A DNA stretch of 64,000 nucleotides from Toxorhynchites rutilus septentrionalis (taxonomy: Eukaryota; Arthropoda; Insecta; Diptera; Culicidae). The DNA is taken from positions 63,214,097 to 63,278,096 of the forward strand of contig NC_073746.1 in NCBI RefSeq assembly GCF_029784135.1, in the 5' to 3' direction. A program made the position numbers and the translations under genes. Below are positions 10,851-23,340 of the stretch, one piece after another. The notes beneath the pieces were generated by a model. That model was not told where the DNA came from. It searched no databases and worked only from the letters and a program-made list of their open reading frames with translations. Positions within the stretch are counted from its first letter, which is position 1. Each line of letters begins with the position of its first letter.

Positions 10851-12580
10851 ATGCAGGCCGAGATTAACGTACTTGGGAACGACGATTCTCGTGACTTGAG
10901 AATTCGCGCGATAAATTCAATGTCGGACCGTGCACACACACCCGCACAAATACAAACGCACGAGCAAAATTATTGTGAAAAGGGCAAACCGTTCGACCTT
11001 TGTGATACAACACACAGTGACACATATCACAAGACCACTGCACTGTCGTCTGTTCGCCACTGGACAGTAGATGAACCTAAATTACAGTTAATCATCGTTG
11101 ATGGCCCCCGCGCTTTTCTTCAGGCTTCTTCTTCTGTTGCATCATCCGCGGCTTTCCGGTCTCATGAATATCGCAATTTTCAATGAGCGTAAGTACTCGC
11201 AGCTCGTTTGATATTCATTCTTACAAATCGCACTGAGTGAGAACCGCTTGGCTGTTGTTCCGTCCGTGTCGTCGCGAAACGGGGCAAAAATGTGCATACC
11301 CGGCAAACAAACAATCACGGCCGATGGCGATTAAGATTAAATATTTAAGTTATTCACGTCTATTATTCGAAAATAGCACTTAATCGGACCTTTTACTAAT
11401 AATAACGCTTCGAGAATATAATTATTACAAACTTCGTAATCTGTGCCTCACTTAGCTGTTTTCCCCCTTATCCGATTATCCGGTAGGAACTCTTTCTTTC
11501 ATTCCACCCTTCCGCCTCACACCTAAGTGCGCGCGAGGGGTTTCCAGGGGGAAAATATAAGCGCAAAGTAGCGGAGCAGCAATGTGGGATGTGTTGTTGG
11601 AAGTGTAATTGAATGCTATTTTAGAATCAGTCTTCAATTGGTTTCTCTTGTTGCTTTTTCATTTCTTCTTTTTCCTCCGCTTGGTTCTCCGGATTGGCTC
11701 CGGAGAGTTGTTTTTGTTCCTGTTTGTATGACTGGTTCGAGTAAAAAAAAAAGAATGCTTCCTAATTATTCATAATTTTCTTCGCGTACGCAAGCGCCAA
11801 GTAGTTGGCGCTGAACCGAACGACCGACCGGAAGGTCGGATTGACGGTTTAAAATTTGATTTATATGTAGGGCTAAAGATGCTTCGCGTTACCAGCAGCC
11901 AACAGGCGTGAAAGAAAAATGGTGTGTTGACTCTGGCATTGATCCAATTTTGCGTTTCCCCGATGGTTGGTGAGAGGTTTGCGTCTTGGCTCAATTAGTG
12001 GCGATGTTGTTGGGAGAGATGACGGATGGCGGATATTTGTTTCGGTTTAAGCGGAAAGTACTAGCGCGGTTATTGAGTGCGTGCAGCTGCTGCTGGATCG
12101 CATTAATTAAAAATTATTCCTGCATTTCTAGCTAGGCTAGCGCGGCTTCACTTGTTTTTTCGGAGAGGGGAATTCTAAGTGAAACGACCTTCAGATGTGT
12201 AGCTAGAGCTATGTCTTAAGTTGCAATCGGACTTCCTTTGCTGTGTGCAATTGAAACGCGTGAAATTCCAAATAACAACAGCTGATTATTCCAGGGTTGT
12301 ATGGCCGGGGGTTATGAAAATCGCAAACATTTACAGAGAAATGCATTGTTTTTTTTTCACGAGGATAGGAAGAGGGTTCATCTGAACTTTCAATACCATT
12401 GGCGTTGTTCAAACTAGGTGGAGGCCATATTTTCACAAGCAGACGTTTCAAAAGTAATGGTAGTCGCTTTGAAGAGTAACAATCCCGAGCTAGCAGCAGA
12501 TAGGAAGACAATTTTCGTCGTGAAACGATCCAGACATCGCTTGGAATGGCATTGGTCGCTGTTGAAGTTAGCAATATAAT
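10850..12580. other. Island 2: GC-richer, repeat-poor DNA
   Basis: About 1.7 kb with balanced composition, CA-rich and CpG-containing runs and no transposon signature. The frame at 10851-11186 (111 codons) is Thr/His/Ser-rich, has no recognisable domain and has shadow frames on the other strand, so I do not call it a gene. Candidate noncoding regulatory DNA. Confidence 0.4.
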
Positions 12581-12589
12581 TTACCATAC

Positions 12590-14460
12590 AACGGATTGAA
12601 CTCGAAGTTTTGCCGTTTAGTGGCGAGTGTTTAATAACAAAAGCCGCGGTGAATACAGCTTAGGTCTGTTATTCTCCTAGTTCTCTCAGTATTTTTGGTG
12701 CCGAAACCACGGGTAATCACGTCCCGGAAAATTAAAGCAAATGGCGATGATCACAATAAACGACTTTCTAACATTTATCCATCCAAATCAACAACGAAGA
12801 TTGACGAGTTAATCTCGTCAGTTAGTTTCCTGAATTGAATATTCTTCAATAAACAATGACAATATTTTTTTTGTCTGTCACTGTAAGTCCAAGAATTTTC
12901 TTTTTTAGGATAGTTTTATGTTGATTCATATTATTAACTGAACCACTAAACCATGTTCAAACTGAAGCTGATATTCATGCAGCTTTATGCTGCCTCAGTC
13001 TTCAGTACTAAATTTTATTTGTAAAAACAGTTTTAGAAATGCATATAGTGACGAGCAAATGACGTACAGGAATGAATAGTTCCGAATCCAGGAATTCTTT
13101 GGCATTCAATCCGAATGTTTTCATGTTTCTATTTTAATAATCCTTCAAAAGTACTAAAAAAACTTGTTTCGAGAAATACGAAATTTCGTTGTCATTGTCG
13201 AGAACAAATCGCCCCGGGCGACTTCAGTTTCTGATTTTCAAAGTACTTCTTTAAACAGGCCTAGGAAATGGCAATTCATGTAGAAATAAACTATGTAGAT
13301 CAGTATGCAAATGTAGACTGTATAGTTTATTATGAATTATTCAGATACAGTTTCAGTAGGGTACCGATTCGTTCTCGCAAAAGACATGGTTTCACGGGCA
13401 AATCCCTTGTAGAAGGATGATTCTCTCTTTCTCTGATGATATGTCGAACGATACCCTAATTTTTGTTCAAAAAAATATTTCATTCCGTATGTACGTTTTC
13501 TATATGACCGATATCATTTGTTTTGATATAAAGTAGATTCTATTGGCAGCACTGCACTGAAGTGTTAACTGATTAACCCAGCCGGGTGCTATGATTGGTG
13601 CTAGGATCATTCGCAAAATCTCAAGCAGAACTGTCAGTGGGATACACAATTCATGTGAAAACAAAGGGAAAATGTCAGTGGGATACTCGATATGTTGGCT
13701 CCTGTCGGTTCAACAGGGTTTCTCTAGAGACGTCACCCAGGTGGATTAACCAGTGTGATGTGATAATGTTTAAAACATTCGTTTTCGGAAATACCCGCTA
13801 AATGTGATTATAACGTTGCAGTGATTTATGAAATCCCATCGAGAAAGACCGAATAAATGCGGTATTTTTGTGCGTCATTTTTACTCCGTCAACTTTATGG
13901 GAACAAGCCAGTTTTCATAATTGTAGCGGTACCAAGATGATATTTTCAGGGCTCACTACAATCAAGAAACATTATACCGAAAACTGATCTCGATCACTAA
14001 AAGTACGACTGCTATCTGGATATTTTTACCACTTAAATAGTGCAAATAAGTCACAATGTAACTGTTATCCGTCAAATCAAATAGTTTTATGATTGTTGAT
14101 TTTGTTGAATGTATCGTGTGTGTATATTCAATATTTATTTGTTTCTTCCATATACATGTCATATTCAATGCAAGTAAATACGACACCATATTTTGTTAAC
14201 CAATCCAAATATACTTCGCCTACTATTCTATTCTGATATGTATGCATTGTATCAAAAAACTGTCGAATTTGGTAAATAATGCGATCTATTCTAGAAGACT
14301 AGTTGAACGTTTTTATGTTCGTTTCTTTTGTTTTGTCATTTCAGGGGTCGAGGAATCTGACTCGACCGTTGCGCCGAGATCACTAGTGAATCGGTTGTGA
14401 GACATGATGATATATGAAACATGTACCTTTTGCTATGATTTAATAAAAATCTATAGGAGA
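12590..14460. other. AT-rich stretch without a supportable gene
   Basis: At 12700-12712 the words GGTGCCGAAACC resemble the primer-binding region after an LTR of some insect retroelements, but no LTR pair or coding region supports that. A short unit, (C)TGTCAGTGGGATAC, occurs twice at about 13629 and 13673. Otherwise nothing is seen. Confidence 0.3.
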
Positions 14461-14469
14461 TTGTATCCA

Positions 14470-14502
14470 ATACACGACCGCACTGTTGACGTAGAACTAC
14501 GC
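14470..14502 (+). repeat. Dispersed ACACGACCGCA...GACGTAG motif, copy 1
   Basis: About 30 bp reading ACACGACCGCACTGTTGACG and then a TAG...CTACG near-palindrome. Sister copies are at 37808-37838 and, on the other strand, 57470-57502 next to the histone relics. It appears to be the end of a repeat family rather than a functional site. Confidence 0.45.
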
Positions 14503-14509
14503 TGTTATA

Positions 14510-15340
14510 TTATTCAGTATGCTTGTTTATAACTTTGGATATTATTTTTTGAAATAACCGTTTGGTAGAAATGTTTGTTTGGTCGCCCTGGAATGGTTTT
14601 TTTTTGTAAAACCCGATGACGGTAATTGGTTGATGATTTATTTCTGCCCTCGAAGAAGAATACACAAGCTGATCGTATGTCACAATTTCTTTCATATCAA
14701 TGCATTAAAATTCAACTCGAACACGAAACAATGTTTTGGAAACAAAAACAATGTCAATACTTGCAAATATCAAATATGATGCTACATTTTTTTCAGAATT
14801 GCTTCAATGGAATCAAACCTCAAGACATCGTTCGTACATCAACCAACCAACCAACCAAGTAAACCAACAGTAGGGTGTGGATTTCCATTAGTATACAAGT
14901 AATAAACGCACCCCTAAAGCCAATATCAAATGCAACTATTCAGAGGGAGATTTAGTCTAAGTCAATCCAGAATACAAGTGTAAACGGATCGTTCACCGTT
15001 AATATTGGGCCGGATTCTCGAATACATTACACTGAATATACAAAACGCTATTCTCAAAAGAAACATTTTTGTTAATTAAGTTGCATTACTTTCTCATGCT
15101 CGGGATAAGCGCAGCTTGCATCCTTAGTGGAGAAAGTTTTGCTACTGGTCAGCGAATCCAAATCACATACATTCACAAACTTGGTCGCGTCCATAGCTCA
15201 AGTTGAAACGAATACATGTGATGACGCAAAACGAGGCAAAACAAGCGATGTTAATTGCTTCGACCATAGAACGAGACTGAAAGTTTCCTTCAGCAGAGAT
15301 CCAGTATTAATACTCTAGCAAATGTTCGTCTTCATCGCTC
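14510..15340. other. AT-rich stretch, no gene seen
   Basis: Short overlapping frames only. The right part borders dispersed repeat B and may belong to it. Confidence 0.3.
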
Positions 15341-15344
15341 GTCG

Positions 15345-15660
15345 ATAAGTTGGTTGCTGTTGACGGCATGGGTAGGTAAGCTCACAAATGAGTAGAACAA
15401 ATGTATGGGAAAAAGGAAATGCTTCTAGCTTACATCAATTTAAACTATTTACACACCAGGGAATTGCAATTTGAAGCATATCAAACAAATTTTAGAGAAT
15501 TTCTGATTCGTTTGGTATGTAAAAAATCAAAATCCGTTCGCGACAAAAATAGTTACTAACGTTAACTTCATTTCATAAAAACGTGACTGTTTTTCTGATT
15601 TTGCACCCTTAATGAATGACGTAGTCCTACGTCAAAAAATGATTTCATAAAACAACGCGA
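15345..15660 (+). repeat. Dispersed repeat B, copy 1
   Basis: Ordered blocks identify this family: GGGTAGGTAAG, AACAAATGTATGGGAAAA, a TTTGGTATG block, AATAGTTACTAACGTTAACT, TTTCATAAAAACGTGACTG, and a terminal near-palindrome GACGTAGTCCTACGTC (15619-15634). The same blocks in the same order occur at 38690-40110 (split by an insertion), 46262-46465 and, inverted, 50915-51195. It has no coding capacity, and the family was not identified. Confidence 0.6.
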
Positions 15661-15669
15661 AAGTTTGTT

Positions 15670-16030
15670 CATATTTCCCAAAATTTACCTATTATAGCCT
15701 TCTTGTGAATAGACCTTATGTTTGTGTATGTTTTATTGTGAATATTTTGATCAATTCGGTATGAATCTTACGAGAAAGTCTGATGAGAATAATGTTTTTG
15801 TCTGTATACTAACAACAACAGTTTTGATGTGTGAGTTTTAATCGTTTTCTTCACCTGCTAATATTTAACTCACATTATTATTGATGACAAACGATGATCT
15901 TGACCACATTTCTTCAAGAAATTGAAAAAAAAGAATATGGTCTCGCGTCCCCAATTCATCACATTTACAAAACAAGAAAAAAACTTCAATCCGCCGATCA
16001 ACTGGTTTCGAATCAACTCAACACACACCT
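15670..16030. other. AT-rich spacer, no gene seen
   Basis: No supportable feature. Confidence 0.3.
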
Positions 16031-18290
16031 TTTTCTAATCTGACCACAAATAACAAAGTCACTGACCTGCCACCCTCCTCGATTCGACGCCTTCCTCCCG
16101 CTTCCACTCAATGGACCACTTTTTTTTCTCTATATTTTCTTGGGGATAGCTAGGGAACCACACACCACACGACAATAATCGGCGGAAGTATTCAAATCGA
16201 ACGACGACGATGACGACGACTAGAAATTGGCCAGCATAGCTGTCCGCCGGTATCAATTTCACCCGGCGATTGTCCACCGAGCGCAGATTTACTTTCATCC
16301 GGCCACAATAAAACAAGGGGCAACGAAGCGAATGAAGGTAACGCAAAAAGCAAAGCAGAAACTAACACGGTAATTAAAATTTACACTAGAAACAGACAGT
16401 CTCTACCGAAAAGCTCAAGTGACGTTTGAGCCCCCCTCGCGATGGAAGCTGGTTTATTGTACCCGAGGGGTGCGGATCATACGTTGGCGAAAGACTAAGA
16501 GGGGGTTGTACTTTGTGAAAATAATAATTTTTTCGTCGATACTCGAACTCTCCAACTGCGTGTTCCGTGTGTGAGTGTGTGGCACAATGGCGTGAGCTTC
16601 GAAGTCGCCATTTTCGTCTAATCTACTCTGCACCTCTATTGCTCCGTTTCATGAAACACTGAAAGTAAACAATTTTCGGAGGTCCGAATGGACCAAACTT
16701 GTTTACGTGAAAGCTGCTACTTAGTTGGGTGATTTTTTGGCGAGATTGAAATCTTTTACGACTTCACTTGTTTTCGTGTGCGCAGGGACGGTATGAACGG
16801 TGGGGTGCCGAGAGATTCCGCGAGAAGGTTGCATGAGTTAGGAAAGGATCATGTAACAAGCACACCGTTAGAGGGGACCACAGTCAACCGCAGGGGTGAA
16901 TGTGGTCGTACTTTTGCTTCAAAGTACCTAGCGAAACGAAATGCTCTGGGGCTCGGATTTGGTAAGTGAAGGTTCATTAGCGATATAAACGCAATGACAG
17001 CGCTGATTAATTCCACGCGCAACCATTTATGACCTGCTGCTGCTGGTCCGAAATTGTCATTGTTTAGACGTTTAATTGGAAAACGTTCACACATTCCAAC
17101 CAATTGCGTCCTCAACACATCTGTTGAGTTAGCAGTAATTTATCTTTTCGGCAACGCCGACGAGTTTGTTTGTTGTCCAAAACAACTCAGCTCCAAATAA
17201 TTATGCCTTCTGAGTAATGGCCGCGTCCAATTGGAACATATATGTATCTCGCGCTCGCGGAGTGGAGCATGTGAGTGAGTGTGTGCAACCAGCAGACTAG
17301 GGTCTGTGTACAGTTCTCGAAAACCTCCAACCGATCTATGGCAGGATATATCCCTGCAGAGAAGAACGCGCGGCGCGCCACTCAATGCAGCGACTGTTTC
17401 ATCTGATCTTTGTTTTAGCTATTTATTTCGATGTGCCATTTTTGTGGTGTGCGCGGTGACTTTCCTCTTGGGAACTGGTTTCTCCAAAATAAAATCTCGA
17501 CGCCGAACATTGCCTGGGAAGTCCGAGAAGCTTTACTCACATGTGGGCATGTGTGTATCTGTATAAACATATTTCTTGTGCTCTCTTTTTCGTCCAATTT
17601 GATTACATTCAATTGAAACGATTAGAAGCTCAAATTTCAACTTTCAAAACAAGTTTCTCCAGCAGAGTTAGGCGAGCAAAAAAAAAAACAAAAACGGAGC
17701 GACTGTTAAGATGTCGCTTCGCTATTGGAGGTCTTAATTGATGCCTTCGTGTACACCGGGAGGCAGGAACATCCGATCCCCTTCACGGCACTGGCAAGAT
17801 TATTATTCCATTACAGCCGATTAAAATGGGGTGATATGAACGCAAAATCCACATCATAATAATTGATTTCCTCTTCATTGGCCCTCTCCCAGATATACAC
17901 TGCTGGGAGCAATTGGTGTTTCGGGTTTTTATTCCCTCTCCCCAATTAACGCCAGGGGGCTGTCGATTCTTGCGTAATGATATTTGCGCCTACACTAGCG
18001 GTTTCGCTGACCGATTCCCAGTTGAACGTTGAATTTATTTTTACACTGCATAACATGGCGATTGATGTGCCCCTCGTCCCGTACGGAGGGGCTTGTTTCT
18101 CGGAGACTCATTCGCACAATCAATTCGGTATTGAAATTACTTCACTTCACCCAGCGACCCAATCGCGGCTGCTGTTCAGAGCGGCCAGAACTACGGAAAT
18201 ACCGTAGACTTACGGAGTCGTGGACAAAATCTACAGAATTTAGTTTGTCATTGCTAAATACATTTACCCATATTCCGGAACTCTAAAGGG
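16030..18290. other. Island 3: GC-richer, repeat-poor DNA
   Basis: About 2.2 kb with CpG-containing sequence and no transposon hallmarks. Frames up to 95 codons overlap on both strands and have no domain. It contains one TTTATGAC octamer at 17026, a motif shared by most islands. Candidate noncoding regulatory DNA. Confidence 0.4.
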
Positions 18291-18299
18291 TTCGAAATA

Positions 18300-18880
18300 G
18301 CGCAAACCTATACATGTGTAGTTTTAAATTTTTCAAATTCGAATGAAAAATATTACTTGATGTTGTTTAATTATTTTGAACATGTACTTCTCACTATTAC
18401 TTCACAATTTCTCTATCATTTTCCTAGCATTCCCGTAAAAACTTTATCAGTAATACAACATTATGATCAGACCACACAAATTTGGCACGAAAAAGTTAAT
18501 TTTCATTCATAATCTTTATATTGAACGCGTGTTTACTCCACCCGAAAATCCATCATCATTCTCGCTTCACAGAAAAGCAACACAATGAAGCTCAATTTCT
18601 TCAATGTCGAATTGCGTGGCAAGGTTGCCATATTTGCACAACCCTATTTGATGTGACTCGAATGGATTTCAAAATGCAAAATTGAGCTCCGTTCGGGTAA
18701 TTGAGATTCGATTCGATATTTCAGAACACGGGTGATAATATCGATCATTGTTTATTTAAACTATAAATAATTCGAACTTCAGATTGTTTTAAAGAATCCA
18801 GAAATCGTGCCAAACACTGAACATTTAGTTTTTGAACTAGAAATGTGCCATTCGCTTATAAGCTGTTCAGATGAATCGCC
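18300..18880. other. AT-rich spacer, no gene seen
   Basis: No supportable feature. The right side leads into a hAT transposase fragment. Confidence 0.3.
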
Positions 18881-18889
18881 GGGTTTTTT

Positions 18890-19440
18890 TTGTATAATAT
18901 TGCTCGATCTTTAAGATCTCAGAAATTTGATTCAATGTGTCTCACCACAGAACCAGTCAAACAATGGAAGGCGATGTTCCTGGTGCAACAAGAACGTGAT
19001 TTCAAAGATATTCAAACGGTGGATACATTTGTAACAGCTACTTTGCTAGATCATCGTTTTAAGATGGTCTATTTAAGCACATTAGCTCACGTTAAGGCAT
19101 TGAAATGTGTTTTCGATATAGTTGAGACTTAATCCAAAAACTGCTCCAATAACAACTTCTATGACACTGGTGTTTGAGCATGTAACTAGTAATATGTGGG
19201 AGTACCACAATGAAATGGTACGTATTCCATTTGATAATCCTATAATAAATTAATTAATGAATTCAAAATTATAAATTATAAATTCGCGAATCTTTGGATA
19301 ATCAAGAATCTAATCCCCCCGGAGTTATTACCGGAGAACTTCGGAATTTCCTTCTTCAGAAGATTGTAACACTAAATCAAAATCCTTTGACTATTTGGGA
19401 TTCGATCGAAAACGTGAATACCTGAGTGTTGAGAGTTCCT
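18890..19440 (+). pseudogene. hAT transposase C-terminal fragment
   Basis: The frame at 18890-19132 contains T-F-V-T-A-T-L-L-D-H-R-F-K-M-V-Y, matching the A-T-L-L-D-P-R-F-K block of hAT transposases. After frameshifts and stops, 19379-19425 reads N-P-L-T-I-W-D-S-I-E-N-V, the position of the P-L-x-W-W block in the hAT C-terminal dimerisation domain. The N-terminal finger and most of the catalytic core are absent. No hAT ends could be paired around it. Inactive fossil. Confidence 0.6.
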
Positions 19441-19600
19441 ACTACATTCCCATATAAAAATTCATGTTGCTTCGAAACGAGTTGAGTTCGCAGAAAGTAT
19501 TCAACCAAAATTCGTTCGCAGAAAGAAGCGTTGGTAATGTTGAAACTATTTCATAAAAAGGTGACATGTTTTCTGATGTGGAAAAATCGTCAAAAATATA
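19440..19600 (+). repeat. Partial, strongly diverged copy of repeat B
   Basis: Blocks resembling TTCGTTCGCAGA..., GTTGAAACTATTTCATAAAA and GGTGACATGTTTTCTGAT occur in repeat B order. A short TA run follows at about 19597-19610. The copy is too diverged to delimit. Confidence 0.35.
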
Positions 19601-19609
19601 TATATATAT

Positions 19610-20260
19610 ATTTTTTAATATGATTTTAGATGAACTACGAGAAATTCTTTGGTGAGTGAACTACGACCACAATGAAATTCATTAAACCAAACATACAAAC
19701 AGTGGTTTTGTATGGCGATTCATTGCTAAAGATAACAGTAAGTTGATCGATACACCTATGTTTCTGTAATCTACGTTGAAAGGTGCAAAGAACATCGTAT
19801 GAAAATGTTCACGTTTTATTGTATTTGTTTCATTTTTTCACTGAGACATAATTTTCAAGTCACTGTAAGCAATAGAAATAGCCTCCGTGCGGCAAAACGT
19901 TTCGAGTAAAAAATCTTCCAAACTTTCAAACTTCGCCAATGTTGCCATTCGCGAAATGATGATGGCTACGGAGCAGCCTACGTATAATAAATTTAAGCCA
20001 ATCTAAATAAAATAAGTCAAATTTCAGCACTATTTGACAGTGATATAGGTGTTTGTGAAAACTTTCAGTTTCAGTCAAAACTTCTATTCAAATTCGAGCA
20101 CATTTTAAATAAATGTTTTGTTTGGGTTCTTATAATTTTTTAGCTGATTTTTTTTACGTCAATTCATGTTGTTTTTGTGTCCCCTATGAACCGATAGTGG
20201 ACCTTTCTGAACATTATTTTATAACTTTGTTACTGTCGTTCCCAACAAACGTCCAGGCGT
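19610..20260. other. AT-rich stretch, no gene seen
   Basis: No feature could be supported. The frame starting at 20113 is hydrophobic and overlaps another frame; I do not regard it as a gene. Confidence 0.3.
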
Positions 20261-20262
20261 CA

Positions 20263-20423
20263 CGAGCGATCCAATTAATTTCTCCTTTGCCCTGCTTTGA
20301 TTGGTGGTTAAATTGTATTGCATTTTCGAATATGCCGTCAGAGGAAAGGGAGCCGTAATGGTTGAGCATAATCAAATGCAACTCACAATAATAACGCCAA
20401 GTAATTCAAAAATTTGTGCTTTT
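20263..20423 (+). repeat. Duplicated noncoding block, copy 1
   Basis: This block aligns with 22473-22651 in the same orientation. Shared anchors are CGAGCGATCC, TTGCATTTTC, the 20-mer CACAATAATAACGCCAAGTA, and GTGCTTTT at the end. Copy 1 is more AT-rich and has small deletions, so copy 2 may be closer to the original. Neither copy has coding potential. Confidence 0.7.
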
Positions 20424-20679
20424 GATAAAATATATAATTTCTATGGTTTCTCACAATCGCTGCTCATCCTTAGTGCGTCTTTTGATAAATGTCAAGTAAA
20501 TATTCCTAATATTCGTTCTCAGGGCAAATCTACACAAAATTACTTATTCAACGGGCTCATTTACGCGAAATATTTTTCTTCCCTCGGTGTATTGCAACAA
20601 AATTCGAAGGATTCCCACGAACAAAAATCTGGCATCCCTGTTGCTGCAAGTGATTATTTGGCGGTTTACCATCTCTTTG

Positions 20680-22970
20680 GGGGCGGCCAAGTGCCAAGTG
20701 CACTCAGCGCAGCTGTGGCCGCAATGGCGTTCAGCGAAGAGGGGGGCGTTTAAATGTTATTATTTTATGTATGTATTAATCGATTTTCAATCAATTTAAT
20801 TACAGCCGCGGCATAAAGTCAACAATCGCTCACGCCGCCAAGCAGGAGTCAATTACCATTCGCCGCCACACGCGGTAACATATGAGGAGGGCTTGTGGGT
20901 GAAAAAATTGTCACCTTTCAAGCTGCACAATTGCATTGGGCACTTTAGGTGCCAATTTGCTGTAATTACAGATTTTCATTAATCTGTTTTGATTTTTTTT
21001 TTGGTAAGTTTTTTTTCCTGATAAACATCCAACCCGTCAACAGTTGTTAATCGGAAAGCAATTAGTCTAAGCCACGGTAGACACGTAACCAGCCGGAAAA
21101 GTGGCACTTGTTTTCAAGACCCGCAATTCCGAATGGGCTCCGACTTTTTACAACCCAAATTGCTATAGGGTGCAATTCGAAAACTTGATTAAAAATTTAA
21201 TATTACATCAAACGGGGTATTAATCTAGAGGTTTTTTTTAACCAATTCTCGCATGTATGCGTGTTTATAGTAGAGATGGAAAAGTAAGAGAAATTAAAAT
21301 TCCTTTCGGAAATTTTGTTATTCCTGCTATTGTATGTGATATTTATGACTGCTGATTGCTTTATGACCGGACAGTATTTCTCTTCTTTATTTTTTTCCTC
21401 TCTGACATACATCCAGCGATCCAGCCGAAAGCGGATGAATGAGGCAACTAAATACAAAACTACGGCCTTTTGGGTTTTTTTTGTGTGTTGGAGATTCTGG
21501 CGTAGAAATTAGTTTATTGGTGCTGGATACTTTTCCAGTTGATGGAAGGATGAATTTAGCTGGAGCTTCCCGTCGGATTTGGGTTGATTTGAGGGTTGCC
21601 GAAAGAATATTTCGAAAGGTTCGGCGAAACAATTAACCTGTGACGGATCATGTAAAGCGTAAACTGTGCGTTTGCGTCACTGGTAGATTCAACATGCCGC
21701 CGCAACATCTCTCTCGTGTGTTTCTCTGTCTTCAATAAACACCAATTTAAAATTCATGCCATTTATCCAGTTAACATCGGTATCATCGGTCGAGGTTGCA
21801 GCAGTGCGAATATATGGCAGCCGCAGATTGCGAGAATCGCACTGATCTTGGATTCCATAGTGCACTCGAAAGCTGCGCTCTCACTGGATGAGGAACCGCG
21901 CATATCTCTCTTCCTGTCCGCGGTTGACTATCTGTGAGGGGGTTGCGGGGGCACAGGGTTGTTTCAATCAGTTAAAGTACCCCCTAGCACTTCTCTCTTG
22001 TTCCGCACCTGAGTGGGGACTGCGGTTTTGTTGCACGGTAGTCACGAGGCCACGTCTAATCTGTGCAATGAGCGGGTATGACAAAAAATATAATTCACAT
22101 CTAGTCAACGACAAGTACTCGCACTTAGAGACGCTGCCATCGTGGCGCAGAAGCAGAACTAATTGAATAATTTTTGAAATGAAGTTCAATTATGTTAATT
22201 CATCGCTCAGTAGCAGAACAGATAGCGAATAATACCCGCACACACATACCGGATAGCGATCACGCAGCATTAATTTGAGTCATTACTTTAATTCATCTCG
22301 CGTGATGGATCGCAGAGGGTTCTCGATCGGGTTCAATTATTTTCCCAGACTCTGTTCTCCAAGAGAAGATCGTGGCGGGGGTAATGCTACCAATAATAAC
22401 AATAATCTTAATTCATTTACAAGAGGTTGTGGTCCATAGCGAACACGAGAAATTCTATTATTATCCGGGCATCGCGAGCGATCCGATTTATCTCCTCCCG
22501 TTGCCCCCGGTTTCCGTGCTCGGTGGGTAAATCGCGTTGCATTTTCCGGGAATCTGTCGGAGGGAAGCGGCTAGTGAGTTGATATGGGTGAGCATATTTA
22601 AATGCCATCGCACAATAATAACGCCAAGTAATCGAAACATTTCGTGCTTTTCAATCTTCCTCTCGCTCTCACTAATCGGTGATGGTACACAGTTCAACGC
22701 AGTTTTTTTTGTGCTGATATTGTATTTATGAAAATAGTTCAAACAAAATTTCCTTGAAATAAACAATCGCAGCGACGCGCGCGCTCTATTTGCGCGATGG
22801 CCGCAAATCATGGGCGCGCGTTGTTGGCATTGAATCTGCTGCTGCTGGTGCCACACGCATGGCGGGATTATGTTGGCGAATGAATGATGGAGGGATGTGA
22901 GTTCCCGGAAGCCATTGCCACACTCAGGATCGCTTTGTGCTGAGGTTAGGGGTATTTGCGCTATGAGGCC
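20680..22970. other. Island 4: GC-richer, repeat-poor DNA
   Basis: About 2.3 kb with CpG-containing blocks near 20690, 21880-22060, 22480-22560 and 22770-22860. Two TTTATGAC octamers lie 18 bp apart at 21342 and 21360. It includes copy 2 of a duplicated noncoding block. No frame shows a known domain. Candidate enhancer DNA. Confidence 0.45.
22473..22651 (+). repeat. Duplicated noncoding block, copy 2
   Basis: Partner of 20263-20423, about 2.2 kb downstream in the same orientation. The most conserved stretch is the 20-mer CACAATAATAACGCCAAGTA at about 22609-22630, followed by a diverged AT-rich part and GTGCTTTT. Retention of such a block in both copies suggests either a fairly recent event or constraint. 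Confidence 0.7.
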
Positions 22971-23185
22971 GATTTTTCTTTTTCTCTGAGAAATTTAGTT
23001 ATTATTTTGACGCGACATAGACTTATGAAATTTGCCGCATATTATATAGACATATAATATGGTTCTATGGTTCTATGTCTATATGGGATGCCAATAGAGC
23101 TTCGCACACGACAATCGGATCGTAAAATCACTAAGTTGATGATTTCATTAGACTACGACATGGCTAAACGAGTCTGTAACTGTTC

Positions 23186-23187
23186 TA
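23186..23187. other. TA target site, left copy
   Basis: A TA dinucleotide directly abuts the left terminal repeat and is matched by TA at 24490-24491, as produced by Tc1/mariner insertion. Confidence 0.8.
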
Positions 23188-23215
23188 AGGACCGTATCGT
23201 TATTTATGGGTACGC
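23188..23215 (+). repeat. Left terminal inverted repeat of the DD37E element
   Basis: 28 bp starting AGGACCGTATCG and ending TATGGGTACGC. It has one mismatch (T versus A at repeat position 16) against the right repeat. Confidence 0.9.
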
Positions 23216-23340
23216 CTTAGAGTCTCCGTCTGAAAAAGACTATAGCTTGTTTTGACAGCTGTTTATTTTTCTCCTGTTGTTGACACAGTTAGCGTTCAGT
23301 TAGCATTGTTAAAAGATCGTTTTTTCCTAAAAGTGCAATC

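Noticed and set aside
12690..12730. Possible LTR-retrotransposon primer-binding site (GGTGCCGAAACC)
   Set aside because: No LTR pair, no TG...CA borders and no gag/pol-like reading nearby. The 12-base resemblance alone is not enough.
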